Positions 48,322-58,559 of a stretch of 64,000 nucleotides of DNA are shown here, piece after piece (positions within the stretch are counted from its first letter, which is position 1; every line of letters starts with the position of its first letter). The stretch is from contig NZ_QGGH01000003.1 of the NCBI RefSeq assembly GCF_003148495.1, positions 62,001 to 126,000 of the forward strand, in the 5' to 3' direction. The notes beneath the pieces are model-generated. The model searched no databases, had not been told where the DNA came from, and was given only the letters and a program-made list of their open reading frames with translations. Made by a program: the position numbers and the translations under genes. The DNA comes from Mesorhizobium loti (GTDB lineage: Bacteria > Pseudomonadota > Alphaproteobacteria > Rhizobiales > Rhizobiaceae).

Positions 48322-49974
48322 TCAAGAGACGGGCAGTCTGGCGGGGTCGAGGCCATGCAACCTGTAAAATCTCAGGAGACGTCGACGTGCAGGTTCGCCC
48401 GCGCCCAACCCCATGAAGCGTACGGCGTTGCCGCGAAAGATCCGGCCGCGCTCTTCCTCATTCAGTCCGCAATCATCCCTGAGGAAGCCATCCACGCTTT
48501 GGGCATAATGGGGATAGCCACCCTCAAGACCGATCATGATCCAGTCCGTGCCGTACACCAGATGCTCGATCCCGGGATCGAACTCATCGATGAACCGACG
48601 GAAATCGGTAGCCAGTCTTTTTCGTTCGGTGGCGCCAGCATTCAGAACTTCGGAGAAATAGCTGAGATCGGCAACCACGTTCGCATGCGGATTGGCCTTC
48701 AAGTGCCTGCCGAGTGTCCACTCCCAACTCCTTTCCGGAAAACTCTGGCCGGGAGAGCCGCTGGACGGCAAATCAAAGCGACCGAAATGCGCCAGGCAAA
48801 CACGCAATTTCGGGTGGGCCCGGAAAACCGGCACCCAATATGCCGGATCTGCTCTCTCGGCGAATTCTTTGCCAGCGCCATTTGAACCATAGGCATGTGC
48901 CAGGATGGGCGCATCGAGGTCCACGCAAAGCTGGTAGAGTTCATCCAGCACCTGATCCAAGCGCTTGCTCGGATTTCCAACCTTCCTGGTTACGAACTTC
49001 GGGTAGGGGCCGGCGTTGCCCGAGGCGCTGAAGCCCATCGGCGGGTACAGTTTTATTCCCAGAAATCCGTGGTCCACGAGTGCCTTTCTGGCCAGAGCGA
49101 TCGGGCTCTGTCGTTCGCGGTCAACGTGCTCCCTGTAGTAAATCTCCCTGAGCGGATCGAAGCCGAAATAGCCATGGACCGCGGGGCCGTCCCTGCGCGC
49201 TATCCTGTCCATGACCTCGACCTGCGCGGCAAGCGGCGAGCCGTCGACGTCTTGGTTCAGCCATTTGTCGAAATCGACGGTTGCCGGTGCAAGCATGACC
49301 GGTTTCAGCCCTTGCGCTTGCGTATCGGAGATCAGCAAGTCGACCAGTTTGTGCCGATAGAGCGTGAAAAGCCTGAACCATCGGAAATAGACGCCTAGCT
49401 GGTTGGGTGAGACAAAAGTCGCTGCCGCTGCTTGGCGCGCTTCGACATGCGTCAGGGGGCCAAGCCTCCTGGCTTTCGCGCTACCTGAAGACCGTAGCAC
49501 GACATCGAGGACCTTTTGATCCGCACTGGCCCGGCCGGCGGTCAGGGTGGAAAGATGACTGCTCTGCTGGATCTTCTGGATATGCTTGCCGATGGCATCG
49601 ATAGCAATCGCGGAGGCAGTTGCGAGATCGCCATTCTCCGGTTTCAATCTGGCTGTTCGGGAAAGAACCGCCACTTCCTGGGCGGCGGACGGAGCGCTGT
49701 TGGCTCCGAGTATCGCTTCGAAAAATGCAATCAGGCTATCGACGATATCCGGATCGTGGACATCGAGCAGATGAACGGCTTGAGTTTCAGGGTAAAGGTC
49801 CAGGAATGTGTATCGAATGAACCGCGTTGCCGGCAAATCCGACGCGTTAAACACGTGGCAGTGGGCATCGATCGAGGTGCCGAAAGGCGCAACGGGAGGC
49901 ACAGTAGTCTTGCAGCCGACAATTGGGGCAAGCGCGTAAAGCCCAATAGCTTTCAGAAAGGTCCGTCGCAGCAT
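48322..49974 (-). CDS. Amidohydrolase-family lipoprotein
   Basis: A 550-residue protein. The N-terminus MLRRTFLKAIGLYALAPIVG ends in a lipobox-like cysteine at position 21, so it is probably a membrane-anchored lipoprotein; RRTFLK also resembles a Tat start. The metal-dependent hydrolase fold is shown by SIDAHCHVFN (about 34-43), GFLGIKLYPPMGF, ILAHAYGSNGAG, LAHFGRFDLP and VYGTDWIM. Similar TIM-barrel amidohydrolase_2 enzymes act on varied substrates. Codon use is less GC-rich than neighbours, and the gene lies between two repeat copies at a tRNA gene, suggesting transfer. Confidence 0.75.
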   Translation of the reverse strand: MLRRTFLKAIGLYALAPIVGCKTTVPPVAPFGTSIDAHCHVFNASDLPATRFIRYTFLDLYPETQAVHLLDVHDPDIVDSLIAFFEAILGANSAPSAAQEVAVLSRTARLKPENGDLATASAIAIDAIGKHIQKIQQSSHLSTLTAGRASADQKVLDVVLRSSGSAKARRLGPLTHVEARQAAAATFVSPNQLGVYFRWFRLFTLYRHKLVDLLISDTQAQGLKPVMLAPATVDFDKWLNQDVDGSPLAAQVEVMDRIARRDGPAVHGYFGFDPLREIYYREHVDRERQSPIALARKALVDHGFLGIKLYPPMGFSASGNAGPYPKFVTRKVGNPSKRLDQVLDELYQLCVDLDAPILAHAYGSNGAGKEFAERADPAYWVPVFRAHPKLRVCLAHFGRFDLPSSGSPGQSFPERSWEWTLGRHLKANPHANVVADLSYFSEVLNAGATERKRLATDFRRFIDEFDPGIEHLVYGTDWIMIGLEGGYPHYAQSVDGFLRDDCGLNEEERGRIFRGNAVRFMGLGAGEPARRRLLRFYRLHGLDPARLPVS

Positions 49975-50450
49975 GTCGATGCCCCCCCGGGCGCTGAGCT
50001 GCAGCGATCGAGTTCACCCAGCCCGAGTCTTGTACCGGTGCCTTCTTCCGATCAAAAACCCACTCGCTTTCGTTGCAATCGCCGCAATCGTCGCGTCACG
50101 CTATTTTGGTCTGCATGGAGTAAATACATCCATATTTACGGTATCTACGACGATCTATGTTTGGACACTGAGCCCGGTGCCGCACGGTGTCAAGCTGAGG
50201 AGATATTTGGGTCCGATATTTCTTTCAATGCAGAATCTATGTCGTTCTTGGCGTTCGGCCTTGCACCCGATGAGCTTTGAAAGTCGGGCATTACATGCAG
50301 ATGCAAAGTGTTCGCTCGACAGTGGTCGTCAGCTTACTTCGCTGTTCGAATGGGGTGCAGACTTTGTGATCGCCACGAATGGGGAATCGTGTGTGCGTCG
50401 CCTGAATCCGCTCGAACGCGGGCGGAGGAGTTCATCCGCCATCAAAACGA
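49975..50450. other. Non-coding, relatively AT-rich segment
   Basis: About 475 bp between the lipoprotein gene start and the tRNA-Gly terminator. Stop-free frames cross it in several phases but none has a ribosome-binding site plus recognisable product. Stretches such as AATACATCCATATTTACGGT give it a lower GC content than the rest of the window. It may contain the lipoprotein promoter; I see no other feature. Confidence 0.5.
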
Positions 50451-50503
50451 AAAAACCGCGGCGGACCGCGGCTTTTCGATGCTTGATTCCCTGGAAGGAA
50501 ATT
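50451..50503 (-). terminator. Terminator of tRNA-Gly / direct repeat B
   Basis: On the minus strand, AAAAGCCGCGG-TCCG-CCGCGGTTTTTTCG forms a strong hairpin with a U-run directly downstream of tRNA-Gly. A near copy is at 48213-48262. Confidence 0.7.
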
Positions 50504-50577
50504 GGAGCGGGTGAAGCGATTCGAACGCTCGACCCCAACCTTGGCAAGGTTGTGCTCTACCCCTGAGCTACACCCGC
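50503..50577 (-). tRNA. tRNA-Gly (anticodon GCC)
   Basis: Minus strand: 5' GCGGGTG pairs with 3' CACCCGC, D-arm GTAGCTCAGGGGTAGAGC, anticodon arm CAACCTTGCCAAGGTTG with anticodon GCC, T-arm with GTTCGAATC, then T and encoded CCA (50503-50505). All four stems fold. It is transcribed away from the ybaK-like gene and ends at a terminator. Confidence 0.96.
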
Positions 50578-50794
50578 TCGCACGGCGTCTTGGCCGCAAG
50601 CCGGGCCTATATGGCTGAAGAGCGCGGCGATTGCAACAGGGAAATCGCAGGCTTTTTTGCGACGCGGCGGGCAATGTCCGCAAGCCGTAGGCTCGGTGGT
50701 GGGCGTTCACCGCGATGTCGCATGACGGTCTTGTGTCGGTCGTCCCTTTGGCCGTAAACGGCATGGGCTTGAGAAACGGGACGAAGACAAACCG

Positions 50795-51292
50795 ATGCCG
50801 AAGACCGAAGCCGAATTGATGGCCTTTCTTGCCGAACTCGGAATTGCTGCCTCGACGAAGCGCCATCCGCCGCTCTACACGGTCGCCGATTCGCAGGCGC
50901 TGCGTGGCGAAATCGCCGGCGGGCACACGAAAAACCTGTTCCTGAAGGACAAGAAGGATAATTTCTTCCTGGTCACCGTTGGCGAGGACGCGGTCGTCGA
51001 CCTGAAGCAGATCCACCAGGTGATCGGCGCGGCCGGCCGCGTTTCCTTCGGCAAGCCGGAGATGCTGATGGAGCTGCTCGGCGTCACGCCAGGCGCTGTC
51101 ACGGTCTTTGGCGTCATCAACGATACGGCAAACAGGGTCAAGCTCGTGCTCGACAAGAATTTGATGGAGCATGCGGTGATCAATGGGCATCCGCTGACCA
51201 ATGAGGCGACGACATCGATCGCAGCGAGCGACCTGATCAAATTCGTCGAGGCAACCGGGCACGATGCTGCTATCTTGAAAGTCTCCGCGTGA
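50795..51292 (+). CDS. YbaK/ProX-type aminoacyl-tRNA deacylase
   Basis: A 165-residue editing-domain protein that probably hydrolyses mischarged aminoacyl-tRNA (e.g. Ala-tRNA-Pro). Conserved features include the lysine in HTKNLFLKDKKDNFFLV (about 45-61), GRVSFGKPEMLMELLGVTPG (about 82-101) and FGVINDTANRVKLVLDKNLM. The length matches the ProXp-ala/PrdX subfamily. It has a start ATG at 50795 and precedes the thioredoxin-like gene by 85 bases. Confidence 0.88.
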   Translation: MPKTEAELMAFLAELGIAASTKRHPPLYTVADSQALRGEIAGGHTKNLFLKDKKDNFFLVTVGEDAVVDLKQIHQVIGAAGRVSFGKPEMLMELLGVTPGAVTVFGVINDTANRVKLVLDKNLMEHAVINGHPLTNEATTSIAASDLIKFVEATGHDAAILKVSA

Positions 51293-51377
51293 TCGCCACA
51301 TGGATGGCTTGAGTCAGATGGTCTGAAGCATGTGGCGCCTGGCTGCCGGCCGGCCGGGTCATGGAAGGGTTAAAGAG

Positions 51378-52391
51378 ATGAGCGACAACAATCCGTTTGG
51401 CGGCCCCTTTGGCGGCAATGGCGGCCAGTACACCACATCCGTGCAGTATGGTGGAACCGCGCCGGCGCCGGCGAAAGTGGCGCTTGGCGATGTGCCCGCC
51501 GTTCCCGCCGCCCCGGCTGCCGATGTCATCAAGGACACGACGACCGCCGCCTTTGCCGCCGACGTCATCCAGGAATCGCGCCGCCAGCCGGTGCTGGTCG
51601 ATTTCTGGGCGCCCTGGTGCGGACCTTGCAAGCAGCTGACGCCGCAGCTGGAGAAGGCGGTGAAGGCCGCCGGCGGCAAGGTCAAGCTGGTGAAGATGAA
51701 CATCGACGACCATCCTTCGATCGCCGGCCAGCTCGGCATCCAGTCGATCCCCGCGGTCATCGCCTTCAAGGACGGCCAGCCGGTCGATGGCTTCATGGGT
51801 GCGATCCCGGAGAGCCAGATCAATGAATTCATCACCAAGGTCGGCGGCAAGGGTGATGGCGCGCCGCCGGTGGCCGAGGCCCTGGCCGCGGCTACAGAAG
51901 CGCGCGACGCCGGCGATATGCAGACCGCGGCTGACATCTATGACGCCGTCCTGGCGCAGGCGCCTGAGACGATCGAGGCGATCGCCGGGCTGGGCGAGCT
52001 GCTGTTCGAGGCCGGCGACACGGAAGGCGCCGAGGCGCTTTTGGCAACAGCGCCGGAAGCCAAGAAAGATACCCCGCCGCTGGCCGCCCTGCGCGCCAAG
52101 ATGGCGCTGGCCGCACAAGCGGCAGCGCTTGGCAATCCGGCCGAGTTCGAGCGGCGCCTGGCGGAAAATCCCAAAGACCATCAGGCGCGCTTCGATCTGG
52201 CCATGATCCAGAATGCCAATGGCGACCGCACGGCGGCCGCCGACAATCTGCTGGCCATCATCAAGGCTGACCGGGCCTGGAACGAGGATGGCGCAAGGAC
52301 GCAATTGCTGCAGCTGTTCGAGGCCTGGGGCATGACCGACGAGGCGACGCTTAGCGCGCGCCGAAAATTGTCGGCATTGCTGTTTTCCTGA
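51378..52391 (+). CDS. Thioredoxin-domain protein with TPR region (YbbN/CnoX-like)
   Basis: A 337-residue protein: a glycine-rich N-terminal stretch (PFGGPFGGNGG), a thioredoxin domain (about 50-165) with active site WAPWCGPCK, and a C-terminal tetratricopeptide-like half (about 170-335, EARDAGDMQTAADIYDAVLA and related repeats). This is the architecture of YbbN/CnoX, a chaperedoxin that holds unfolding proteins for GroEL or DnaK. The CGPC pair is present, so redox activity is possible. Start ATG at 51378 though the frame is open to 51330. Confidence 0.9.
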   Translation: MSDNNPFGGPFGGNGGQYTTSVQYGGTAPAPAKVALGDVPAVPAAPAADVIKDTTTAAFAADVIQESRRQPVLVDFWAPWCGPCKQLTPQLEKAVKAAGGKVKLVKMNIDDHPSIAGQLGIQSIPAVIAFKDGQPVDGFMGAIPESQINEFITKVGGKGDGAPPVAEALAAATEARDAGDMQTAADIYDAVLAQAPETIEAIAGLGELLFEAGDTEGAEALLATAPEAKKDTPPLAALRAKMALAAQAAALGNPAEFERRLAENPKDHQARFDLAMIQNANGDRTAAADNLLAIIKADRAWNEDGARTQLLQLFEAWGMTDEATLSARRKLSALLFS

Positions 52392-52444
52392 GCCCGGCTG
52401 TTTTGCCGCACGGGCTTGGCGTCGGCGATGACCGCGCCAGATTA

Positions 52445-52532
52445 ATGCATGTCGCCCAAAAGTGGGTCCCGGTTTTGGGAGAACGACATGCATAAACAAA
52501 GACTAAAGCGCGTCACCTGCGACGCGCTTTAA
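52445..52532. repeat. Composite palindromic repeat
   Basis: First hairpin 52445-52493: ATGCATGTCGCCCAAAAG ... GAGAACGACATGCAT, enclosing a mismatched middle. Second hairpin 52503-52532: CTAAAGCGCGTC-ACCT-GCGACGCGCTTTAAG. Same two-part design as the repeat at 3144-3243. Confidence 0.75.
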
Positions 52533-52574
52533 GGGAATTGACGCGCTTCCTGGTGGCGCGATCGGAGGAATGAG

Positions 52575-53246
52575 GTGCAAGCGGGAAACGCGCATTATCG
52601 GCTCGCCAAGGATTTGCCGTCGACGATCCCGATCTTTCCGCTCGAGGGTGCGCTCTTGCTGCCGGGAGGCCGCATGCCGCTCAACATCTTCGAGCCGCGC
52701 TATCTGCAGATGGTGGACGAGGCCATCGCCGGCTCGCGGCTCATCGGCATCATCCAGCCCAGTCTCGACGGCGCCTTGCGCGACGACGGCGAGCCGGAGC
52801 TCTGCAATGTCGGCTGCGCCGGGCGCATCATTGCCTTTTCCGAGACCGGAGATGGCCGGTATCTGATTTCGCTGCAGGGCGTGTGCCGGTTCCGCATCGC
52901 CCACGAACTGACAGTCAAGACGCCGTTTCGCCAGTGCAAGCCGGCGGCTTTCCTCGCCGATCTCGATGAGGATCAGGCGGCCAACGAGATCGACCGGCCA
53001 TCGCTGCTCAAGGCATTTCGCGCCTATCTGCAGGCCAACGATTTGGAGGCCGACTGGGAAAGCGTCAGCCGGGCCGAAAATGCCATGCTGGTCAACGCGC
53101 TGTCGATGATGGCGCCCTACGGGCCGGCCGAAAAACAGGCGCTGCTCGAAGCGGCCGACCTGAAGACACGGGCCGAAACGCTGATCGCCATCACCGAAAT
53201 GGCGCTGGCACGCGAGAATGAGGATTTTGGTTCGAGTTTACAATAA
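52575..53246 (+). CDS. Lon substrate-binding domain (LonSB) protein
   Basis: A 223-residue protein consisting of a PF02190 Lon N-terminal-like domain, without ATPase or protease parts. It starts IPIFPLEGALLLPGGRMPL and has NIFEPRYLQMVDEAI, typical of the family. Its role is unknown; stand-alone LonSB proteins may recognise substrates for degradation. It starts with GTG at 52575 after GGAGGAATGAG, and the Trm112-like gene begins 9 bases after its stop, indicating an operon. Confidence 0.88.
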   Translation: MQAGNAHYRLAKDLPSTIPIFPLEGALLLPGGRMPLNIFEPRYLQMVDEAIAGSRLIGIIQPSLDGALRDDGEPELCNVGCAGRIIAFSETGDGRYLISLQGVCRFRIAHELTVKTPFRQCKPAAFLADLDEDQAANEIDRPSLLKAFRAYLQANDLEADWESVSRAENAMLVNALSMMAPYGPAEKQALLEAADLKTRAETLIAITEMALARENEDFGSSLQ

Positions 53247-53255
53247 GAGGGCGCG

Positions 53256-53504
53256 ATGGCGGCGGATGGACGTGACGGGAAGAAGGCCAATGTCGACCCC
53301 AAGCTGCTGGAGCTGCTTGCCTGCCCGCTGACCAAAGGGCCGCTGGCCTGGGACCCGGAGCGCGGTGAACTGGTCTCGCGGGTCGCCAAGCTCGCCTATC
53401 CGGTGCGTGACGGCATCCCGATCATGCTGCCCTCGGAAGCGCGGACGCTGTCGGTGGAGGACGTGCTGGCCCCACCGCCGCCGCGCCTGAGCGGACCTGC
53501 TTGA
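53256..53504 (+). CDS. Trm112 family protein
   Basis: An 82-residue small protein. The zinc-ribbon-like fold has [19 protein letters not shown] near residue 11 and [18 protein letters not shown] near 45. Trm112 proteins activate methyltransferases in eukaryotes; bacterial homologues have less defined partners. Only one cysteine of the usual pairs is visible, so zinc binding is doubtful. Co-transcribed with the LonSB gene. Confidence 0.86.
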   Translation: MAADGRDGKKANVDPKLLELLACPLTKGPLAWDPERGELVSRVAKLAYPVRDGIPIMLPSEARTLSVEDVLAPPPPRLSGPA

Positions 53505-53550
53505 GGGGCGCGAAGGGATCGCCGACGTGTCGCTCTTGGCATGGCCATGC

Positions 53551-56500
53551 CTACTGAAAATTACGCCCCTTGGGCATGACCCTCTCCGCTTCTTCCGACA
53601 GCGTTGCGAGATCCTGCCGGATCGGCTTGTCTTGTATCGCGGGGCGGCTGGAGCGATCAGGGACCCTGGCAGCGCGCTCCGGAGAACTGACAGCTGCCGG
53701 CGCAGCCTCGCTGACCTTCTCCAGAAGCACGGTCAGCCAGGGTGTCAGATCCTCGATCTTCTCGGCGACGATGTGGACCACACCCGATTCCGACTGCAAT
53801 TTGCCGGTGACCTTCACGAACCGTGCTCCCATGACAACAGGCCGGTATCGGTCAAAGGTTCTTTGCCAGAAAATGACGTTGGCGACAGCCTTGTCGTCCT
53901 CCAGCGTCAGGAAGATCGCGTTGCCCTTGCCGGGGCGCTGCCGCACCAGCACGAGGCCGGCGACGGAGACACGCCTGCCGTCGCGCACGGAAGGCAGGTT
54001 CGCATTGGGCGTGACGCCGGCCCGGTCGAGCCGCTCGCGCAGGAAGGCGACCGGATGCGCCTTCAGCGACAGGCCAAGCGCGCGGTAGTCGTGGATGACA
54101 TGCTCGCCAAGCGGCATTTTGGGCAACCTCGTCTCGGGCTCCAGCTCGCGCAGGTGGATCGCCGGCTGGTCGAACAGCGGCAGTCTTTCGGCGGCACTCT
54201 TGCCGTCGAGCGCGCGCACCGCCCACAGCGCCTCGCGGCGGTCGAGGCCGAGCGAACGGAAGGCATCGGCCTGCGCCAACCTCTCGATCTCGTCGACATC
54301 GAGGCCGGAGCGCAGCCAGACATCTCTCACGGTTGAGTAGCCTGAGCCGCGCCGCTCGACGAAAGCCTCCATGCGTTCCTTCGACAGGCCCTTGATCTGG
54401 CGGAAGCCGAGCCGAACCGCATGATATGTCTGGATGACACCGCGCATTTCGGCGTGGCGAGGGAGGATGCGGGCCGGATCGAAAGGGAATTCCTCCAGCG
54501 TGCAATCCCAGACCGAGAAATTGACGTCGACGTCGCGGATGTCGACACCATGGTCGCGTGCGTCGCGCACGAGCTGGGCCGGCTGGTAAAACCCCATCGG
54601 CTGCGAGTTCAGGATCGCGGCGCAGAACACGTCGGGATAGAAGGTCTTGAACCAGCAGGAGGCATAGACGAGCAGGGCGAAGGAAGCAGCATGGCTTTCG
54701 GGAAAGCCATATTCGCCAAAACCCTCGATCTGCTTGAAGCAGCGCTCGGCGAAGTCCTTCGTGTAGCCCTTGCCGACCATGCCATTGATCATACGGTCTC
54801 GGTAATTGCCGATGGTGCCGGTGCGCTTGAAGGTGGCCATGGCGCGGCGCAGTTCATCGGCCTCGCCCGGCTTGAAGCCGCCAGCGACGATGGCGATCTT
54901 CATCGCTTGTTCCTGGAACAGCGGAACGCCAAGCGTCTTGCTGAGGATCGCCTCCAGCTCCGGTTTTTGATATTCGGGTTTTTCCTTGCCCTGCCGACGG
55001 CGCAGATAGGGATGGACCATATCGCCCTGGATCGGGCCTGGCCGAACGATCGCCACCTCGATGACAAGGTCATAAAAATCGCGCGGCTGGAGCCGCGGCA
55101 GCATCGACATTTGCGCGCGAGACTCGATCTGGAAGACGCCGAGCGTGTCGGCGCGGCAGATCATATCATAGACATTTTGGTCCTCTGCCGGCAGGGTGGC
55201 CAGCACATAGGGTTGCCCGTATGGGTCCCGCGCCTTGGGATAGTGGTCCGTGAGCAAGGTGAAGGCGCGCTGGAGGCAGGTCAGCATGCCGAGCGCCAGC
55301 ACGTCGACTTTCAGGATCTTCACAGCGTCGAGATCGTCCTTGTCCCACTCGACCATCTTGCGCTGGTCCATCGCCGTCTTGACGATGGGGACGATCTCGT
55401 CGAGCCGATCCCTGGTGATCACGAAGCCGCCGACATGCTGGGACAGATGGCGGGGAAACCCCATGATCTCGTTGGCGCGTTCCATCACATGCCGCGACAC
55501 CGGATCGGTGCGATCGAGGCCGCCGGCGCGAGCTTCCTTCTCGCCAAGCTCCGAGGTCGACCAGCCCCAGATCGAGCCGGAAAGGGACGCCCTGATATCG
55601 TCGGACAGACCCATCGCCTTGGAGACCTCGCGCAGCGCCGAGCGGCCGCGATAGCTGATCACGGCGGCGGCGAGGGCCGTGCGCTTGGAGCTGTATTTCG
55701 TATAGATGTACTGCATCACCTCTTCGCGTCGCTCATGCTCGAAGTCGACGTCTATATCCGGCGGCTCGTTTCTCTCCTCGGAAATGAAGCGCTCGAAGAG
55801 CGTATCGATCTTGTCTGGCCCCACTTCGGTGATGCCGATGCAGAAGCAGATGACCGAATTGGCGGCTGACCCACGTCCCTGGCAGAGAATGCCCTGGCCA
55901 CGGGCGAATTTGATGATGTCGTAGACGGTCAGGAAATAGCGGGCGTAGTTGAGGCGCTCGATGAGAGTGAGCTCTTCCTGGATGCGCTTGATCACGGAAG
56001 CCGGCACTCCCGCCGGGTAGCGGTTCGCCGCCCCCTCCCGAGCCAGTCTCGCCAGCTCAGCCTGTGGACCAAGACCCGATTCCGTCGGCTCGTCCGGATA
56101 ATTGTACTGGAGGTCGCTGAGCGAAAAGGTCAGCTCTTGCGCAAACCGCAAGGTCTCGGCCAGCGCCTGTGGATGCCGGCGGAACAGGCGGGCCATTTCC
56201 ATCGGCGGCTTCAGATGGCGTTCGGCATTGGCGGTCAGTTCCAGCCCGACCTCGGCGACGGGGGTGTTGAGGCGGATCGCGGTCAGCACGTCCTGCAGCG
56301 GGCGCCGTTCGGCCGTGTGGTAGAGAACGTCGTTGGTCGCCATCAACGGAATGCCAGCGCTCTCGGCCATCGCCGCAGCCTGCTCGATCCGGAAACGGTC
56401 ATTTCCGGCATAGTCGGGCGAAACACCAAGCCGCAGGCTTTTGCCGAAGCGGTCCTTGAGCTCACCAAGCAGGGCAAGACTATCTTCCGCGCCCGCCGAC

Positions 56501-56904
56501 AGATCGGGCAGGACCGCCAGCGACATCAGGTCACCCCATTCGAGCAGGTCGCTGCGCTGGAGAAGGGTGGCGCCCTTTTCGTTTTCGTCGCGCAGATTGG
56601 CCTGGGTGAGCATGCGGCAGAGATGCCCCCAGCCCTTGCGGTCCTGGGGGTAGGCGAGAATGTCCGGCGTGCCGTCGCCAAAAACCAGCCGGCAGCCGGG
56701 ATGATAGGAGAGCTTTTCGACCTTGGCCTGCTGCCAGGCGCGCACCACGCCGGCCACCGTGTTGCGGTCGGCAAGCCCGATCGCGGAGAAACCCAGGAGC
56801 TTGGCCGCGACCACCAGCTCCTCCGGCTTGGAGGCGCCACGCAGAAAGGAGAAATTCGACTGGATGCCGAACTCGGCATAGGGAATGACGGTCAGCGCGT
56901 TCAT
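53551..56904 (-). CDS. dnaE2: Error-prone DNA polymerase DnaE2 (ImuC)
   Basis: A 1117-residue C-family polymerase of the SOS mutasome. An N-terminal PHP domain (about 5-210, starting [19 protein letters not shown]) is followed by the palm with catalytic aspartates in [20 protein letters not shown] and [16 protein letters not shown], and the C-terminal OB region [20 protein letters not shown]. The start ATG (56904) overlaps the imuB stop in ATGA, so the two are coupled. The upstream open extension to 57060 belongs to imuB. It is the last gene of an operon headed by a LexA box. Confidence 0.95.
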   Translation of the reverse strand: MNALTVIPYAEFGIQSNFSFLRGASKPEELVVAAKLLGFSAIGLADRNTVAGVVRAWQQAKVEKLSYHPGCRLVFGDGTPDILAYPQDRKGWGHLCRMLTQANLRDENEKGATLLQRSDLLEWGDLMSLAVLPDLSAGAEDSLALLGELKDRFGKSLRLGVSPDYAGNDRFRIEQAAAMAESAGIPLMATNDVLYHTAERRPLQDVLTAIRLNTPVAEVGLELTANAERHLKPPMEMARLFRRHPQALAETLRFAQELTFSLSDLQYNYPDEPTESGLGPQAELARLAREGAANRYPAGVPASVIKRIQEELTLIERLNYARYFLTVYDIIKFARGQGILCQGRGSAANSVICFCIGITEVGPDKIDTLFERFISEERNEPPDIDVDFEHERREEVMQYIYTKYSSKRTALAAAVISYRGRSALREVSKAMGLSDDIRASLSGSIWGWSTSELGEKEARAGGLDRTDPVSRHVMERANEIMGFPRHLSQHVGGFVITRDRLDEIVPIVKTAMDQRKMVEWDKDDLDAVKILKVDVLALGMLTCLQRAFTLLTDHYPKARDPYGQPYVLATLPAEDQNVYDMICRADTLGVFQIESRAQMSMLPRLQPRDFYDLVIEVAIVRPGPIQGDMVHPYLRRRQGKEKPEYQKPELEAILSKTLGVPLFQEQAMKIAIVAGGFKPGEADELRRAMATFKRTGTIGNYRDRMINGMVGKGYTKDFAERCFKQIEGFGEYGFPESHAASFALLVYASCWFKTFYPDVFCAAILNSQPMGFYQPAQLVRDARDHGVDIRDVDVNFSVWDCTLEEFPFDPARILPRHAEMRGVIQTYHAVRLGFRQIKGLSKERMEAFVERRGSGYSTVRDVWLRSGLDVDEIERLAQADAFRSLGLDRREALWAVRALDGKSAAERLPLFDQPAIHLRELEPETRLPKMPLGEHVIHDYRALGLSLKAHPVAFLRERLDRAGVTPNANLPSVRDGRRVSVAGLVLVRQRPGKGNAIFLTLEDDKAVANVIFWQRTFDRYRPVVMGARFVKVTGKLQSESGVVHIVAEKIEDLTPWLTVLLEKVSEAAPAAVSSPERAARVPDRSSRPAIQDKPIRQDLATLSEEAERVMPKGRNFQ

Positions 56905-58559
56905 GCGAAGACCCCATGCAGGAACCAGCGCGGCGGCACCTGCGAGGCGCCACCGTAGAGGCCTTGCCGGTAGAGCCAGTAGCGGCGGCCGTCGGCATCC
57001 TCGATGCGGAAATAGTCGCGCGTCGATGCCGCCTCGTCGCTTGGCGCTTCCCGCCACCATTCGGCGGCGATGCGTTCCGGCCCTTCGGCCCGCGTGACCC
57101 GGTAGAGCGCGCGCCGCCAGCGGAAGTTCAGCGGCGGCCCTTCGGGCATTTCGGTGGCCGGCACATCGATGGGTTCGGGCGAGCGGAACAGCCGGATCGG
57201 CCGTTCCGGCGGGAAGATGGTTTTCGGCGCCTGCAGCCTGTCCGGCTTCTTCGGCGGCGTGATCCGGCGCGGCGCCTCGGTGAACGGGATCATGGCGACG
57301 GCGCGCTCCGGCAGATGGCTTTCGACCATGACCGGTTGCAGCACCGCGCCCTCCCCGAGCCGGGCGCGGATGCGGTCGGCAAACAGCGCGATATCGGCGC
57401 CGTCATCGATCGTTTCACCAGTCAGATCAGCCTGCTGCATGTCGAAGGCGGCTGATGTCAGCACCGAAAGCCGCACCAGATCGAAGCCATAGCCGGCATC
57501 GATATCCTGTTCGAGTGCGGCCAGCCGCTCATGGAACAAGCGCTGGATCAGCCGGGGTTCGCGCATCGGCCGCGAGGTGCCGATGGCGATGCGGCTGACA
57601 GCGCCGTCGACGCGGAAGAGCAGCAGCGCCAGCGTCCTGGCGCCCTCGCCGCGGCGCTCGAGATCGGTCTTCAAAGTCGCCGCCAGCATGCCCACCAGCC
57701 GTTCGATGTCCTCGGTCAAGGTGACGGGTTCGGCAAGGTGGCGTTCGACCGAAAGCGGCGCGACGGGAAGGCGCGGCGACACCGCTTCGTCGAGACGGCC
57801 AAGCGCCTGGTCGAGGCGCAGGAGCAGCAAGGCGCCGAAGCGGCGGGCGAGCGGTGCGCGCGGCGCCGCCATGACGGCGCCCGCCGTGCGCAGGCCGACG
57901 CTTTCCAGGCTGGCGCGGGTCGAGAGTTCAATGCGCAGTGCGGCCAGCGGCAGGGGTGCCAGCAGCGCTTCTTCCTCGCCGCCCTCGACGATGCGGTCGC
58001 CGCAAAAGCGTGCCGCCGCCCAGGCAGCACCGGGCGTCGCGGCAAGCCCGGCACGGACATCGAAACCCTGGTGGAAGAAGCGCGACAGGATGTCGTCCAG
58101 CATGGCGCGTTCGCCGCCGAACAGATGGGTGCAGCCGGTGACGTCGAGAAACAGGCCATCTGCCTCGTCGAGCGCCACCAGCGGCGTGTAGCGGTCGCAC
58201 CAGTCGGCAAGACCTTCGAGCAAGCGGCGGTCGGCCTCTGGATCGGCCTCGACGACGTCGATCGACGGATGCATGGCGCGCGCATCGGCGATGCCCATGT
58301 CGCGCTTCAGGTGTAGTACTTCAGCCCGCTCGTCGAGGGCCGAGATGCGCTGCGCGTTGCGGTCGCGATGGCTGATCACGAGCGGTGGGTGAGATGGCGG
58401 CAGGTGATCCGACGGCCGGGAACGCCAGGACCGCCCCAGACGCTGCCGCAGGATCCTTTCCACGGCCAGATAGGGAAACCACAGGGACAGGATTCTTTGC
58501 CCGTTGTCTTCCCTCGCCCCTTCTTTCGTCGCCCGCTCTTTCGTCAAATGCGCGTTCAT
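56901..58559 (-). CDS. imuB: ImuB, Y-family polymerase-like mutasome protein
   Basis: A 552-residue DinB/Y-family relative that bridges DnaE2 to the sliding clamp. [16 protein letters not shown] (about 23-38) and [15 protein letters not shown] (about 136-150) are typical. The polymerase acidic catalytic residues of Y-family enzymes appear substituted, as expected for ImuB, which is thought catalytically inactive. It overlaps imuA by 239 bases and dnaE2 by 4. The start ATG at 58559 is the only one well placed; a longer frame goes to 58787. Confidence 0.92.
   Translation of the reverse strand: MNAHLTKERATKEGAREDNGQRILSLWFPYLAVERILRQRLGRSWRSRPSDHLPPSHPPLVISHRDRNAQRISALDERAEVLHLKRDMGIADARAMHPSIDVVEADPEADRRLLEGLADWCDRYTPLVALDEADGLFLDVTGCTHLFGGERAMLDDILSRFFHQGFDVRAGLAATPGAAWAAARFCGDRIVEGGEEEALLAPLPLAALRIELSTRASLESVGLRTAGAVMAAPRAPLARRFGALLLLRLDQALGRLDEAVSPRLPVAPLSVERHLAEPVTLTEDIERLVGMLAATLKTDLERRGEGARTLALLLFRVDGAVSRIAIGTSRPMREPRLIQRLFHERLAALEQDIDAGYGFDLVRLSVLTSAAFDMQQADLTGETIDDGADIALFADRIRARLGEGAVLQPVMVESHLPERAVAMIPFTEAPRRITPPKKPDRLQAPKTIFPPERPIRLFRSPEPIDVPATEMPEGPPLNFRWRRALYRVTRAEGPERIAAEWWREAPSDEAASTRDYFRIEDADGRRYWLYRQGLYGGASQVPPRWFLHGVFA

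Noticed and set aside
49516..50280. 254-codon plus-strand frame between the lipoprotein gene and tRNA-Gly
   Set aside because: Mostly antisense to the lipoprotein gene, with no homology I recognise in the unique part.
54421..55869. 482-codon open frame on the plus strand opposite dnaE2
   Set aside because: It is antisense to a well-supported polymerase gene, has no recognisable domain and reflects high GC content in the alternate frame.
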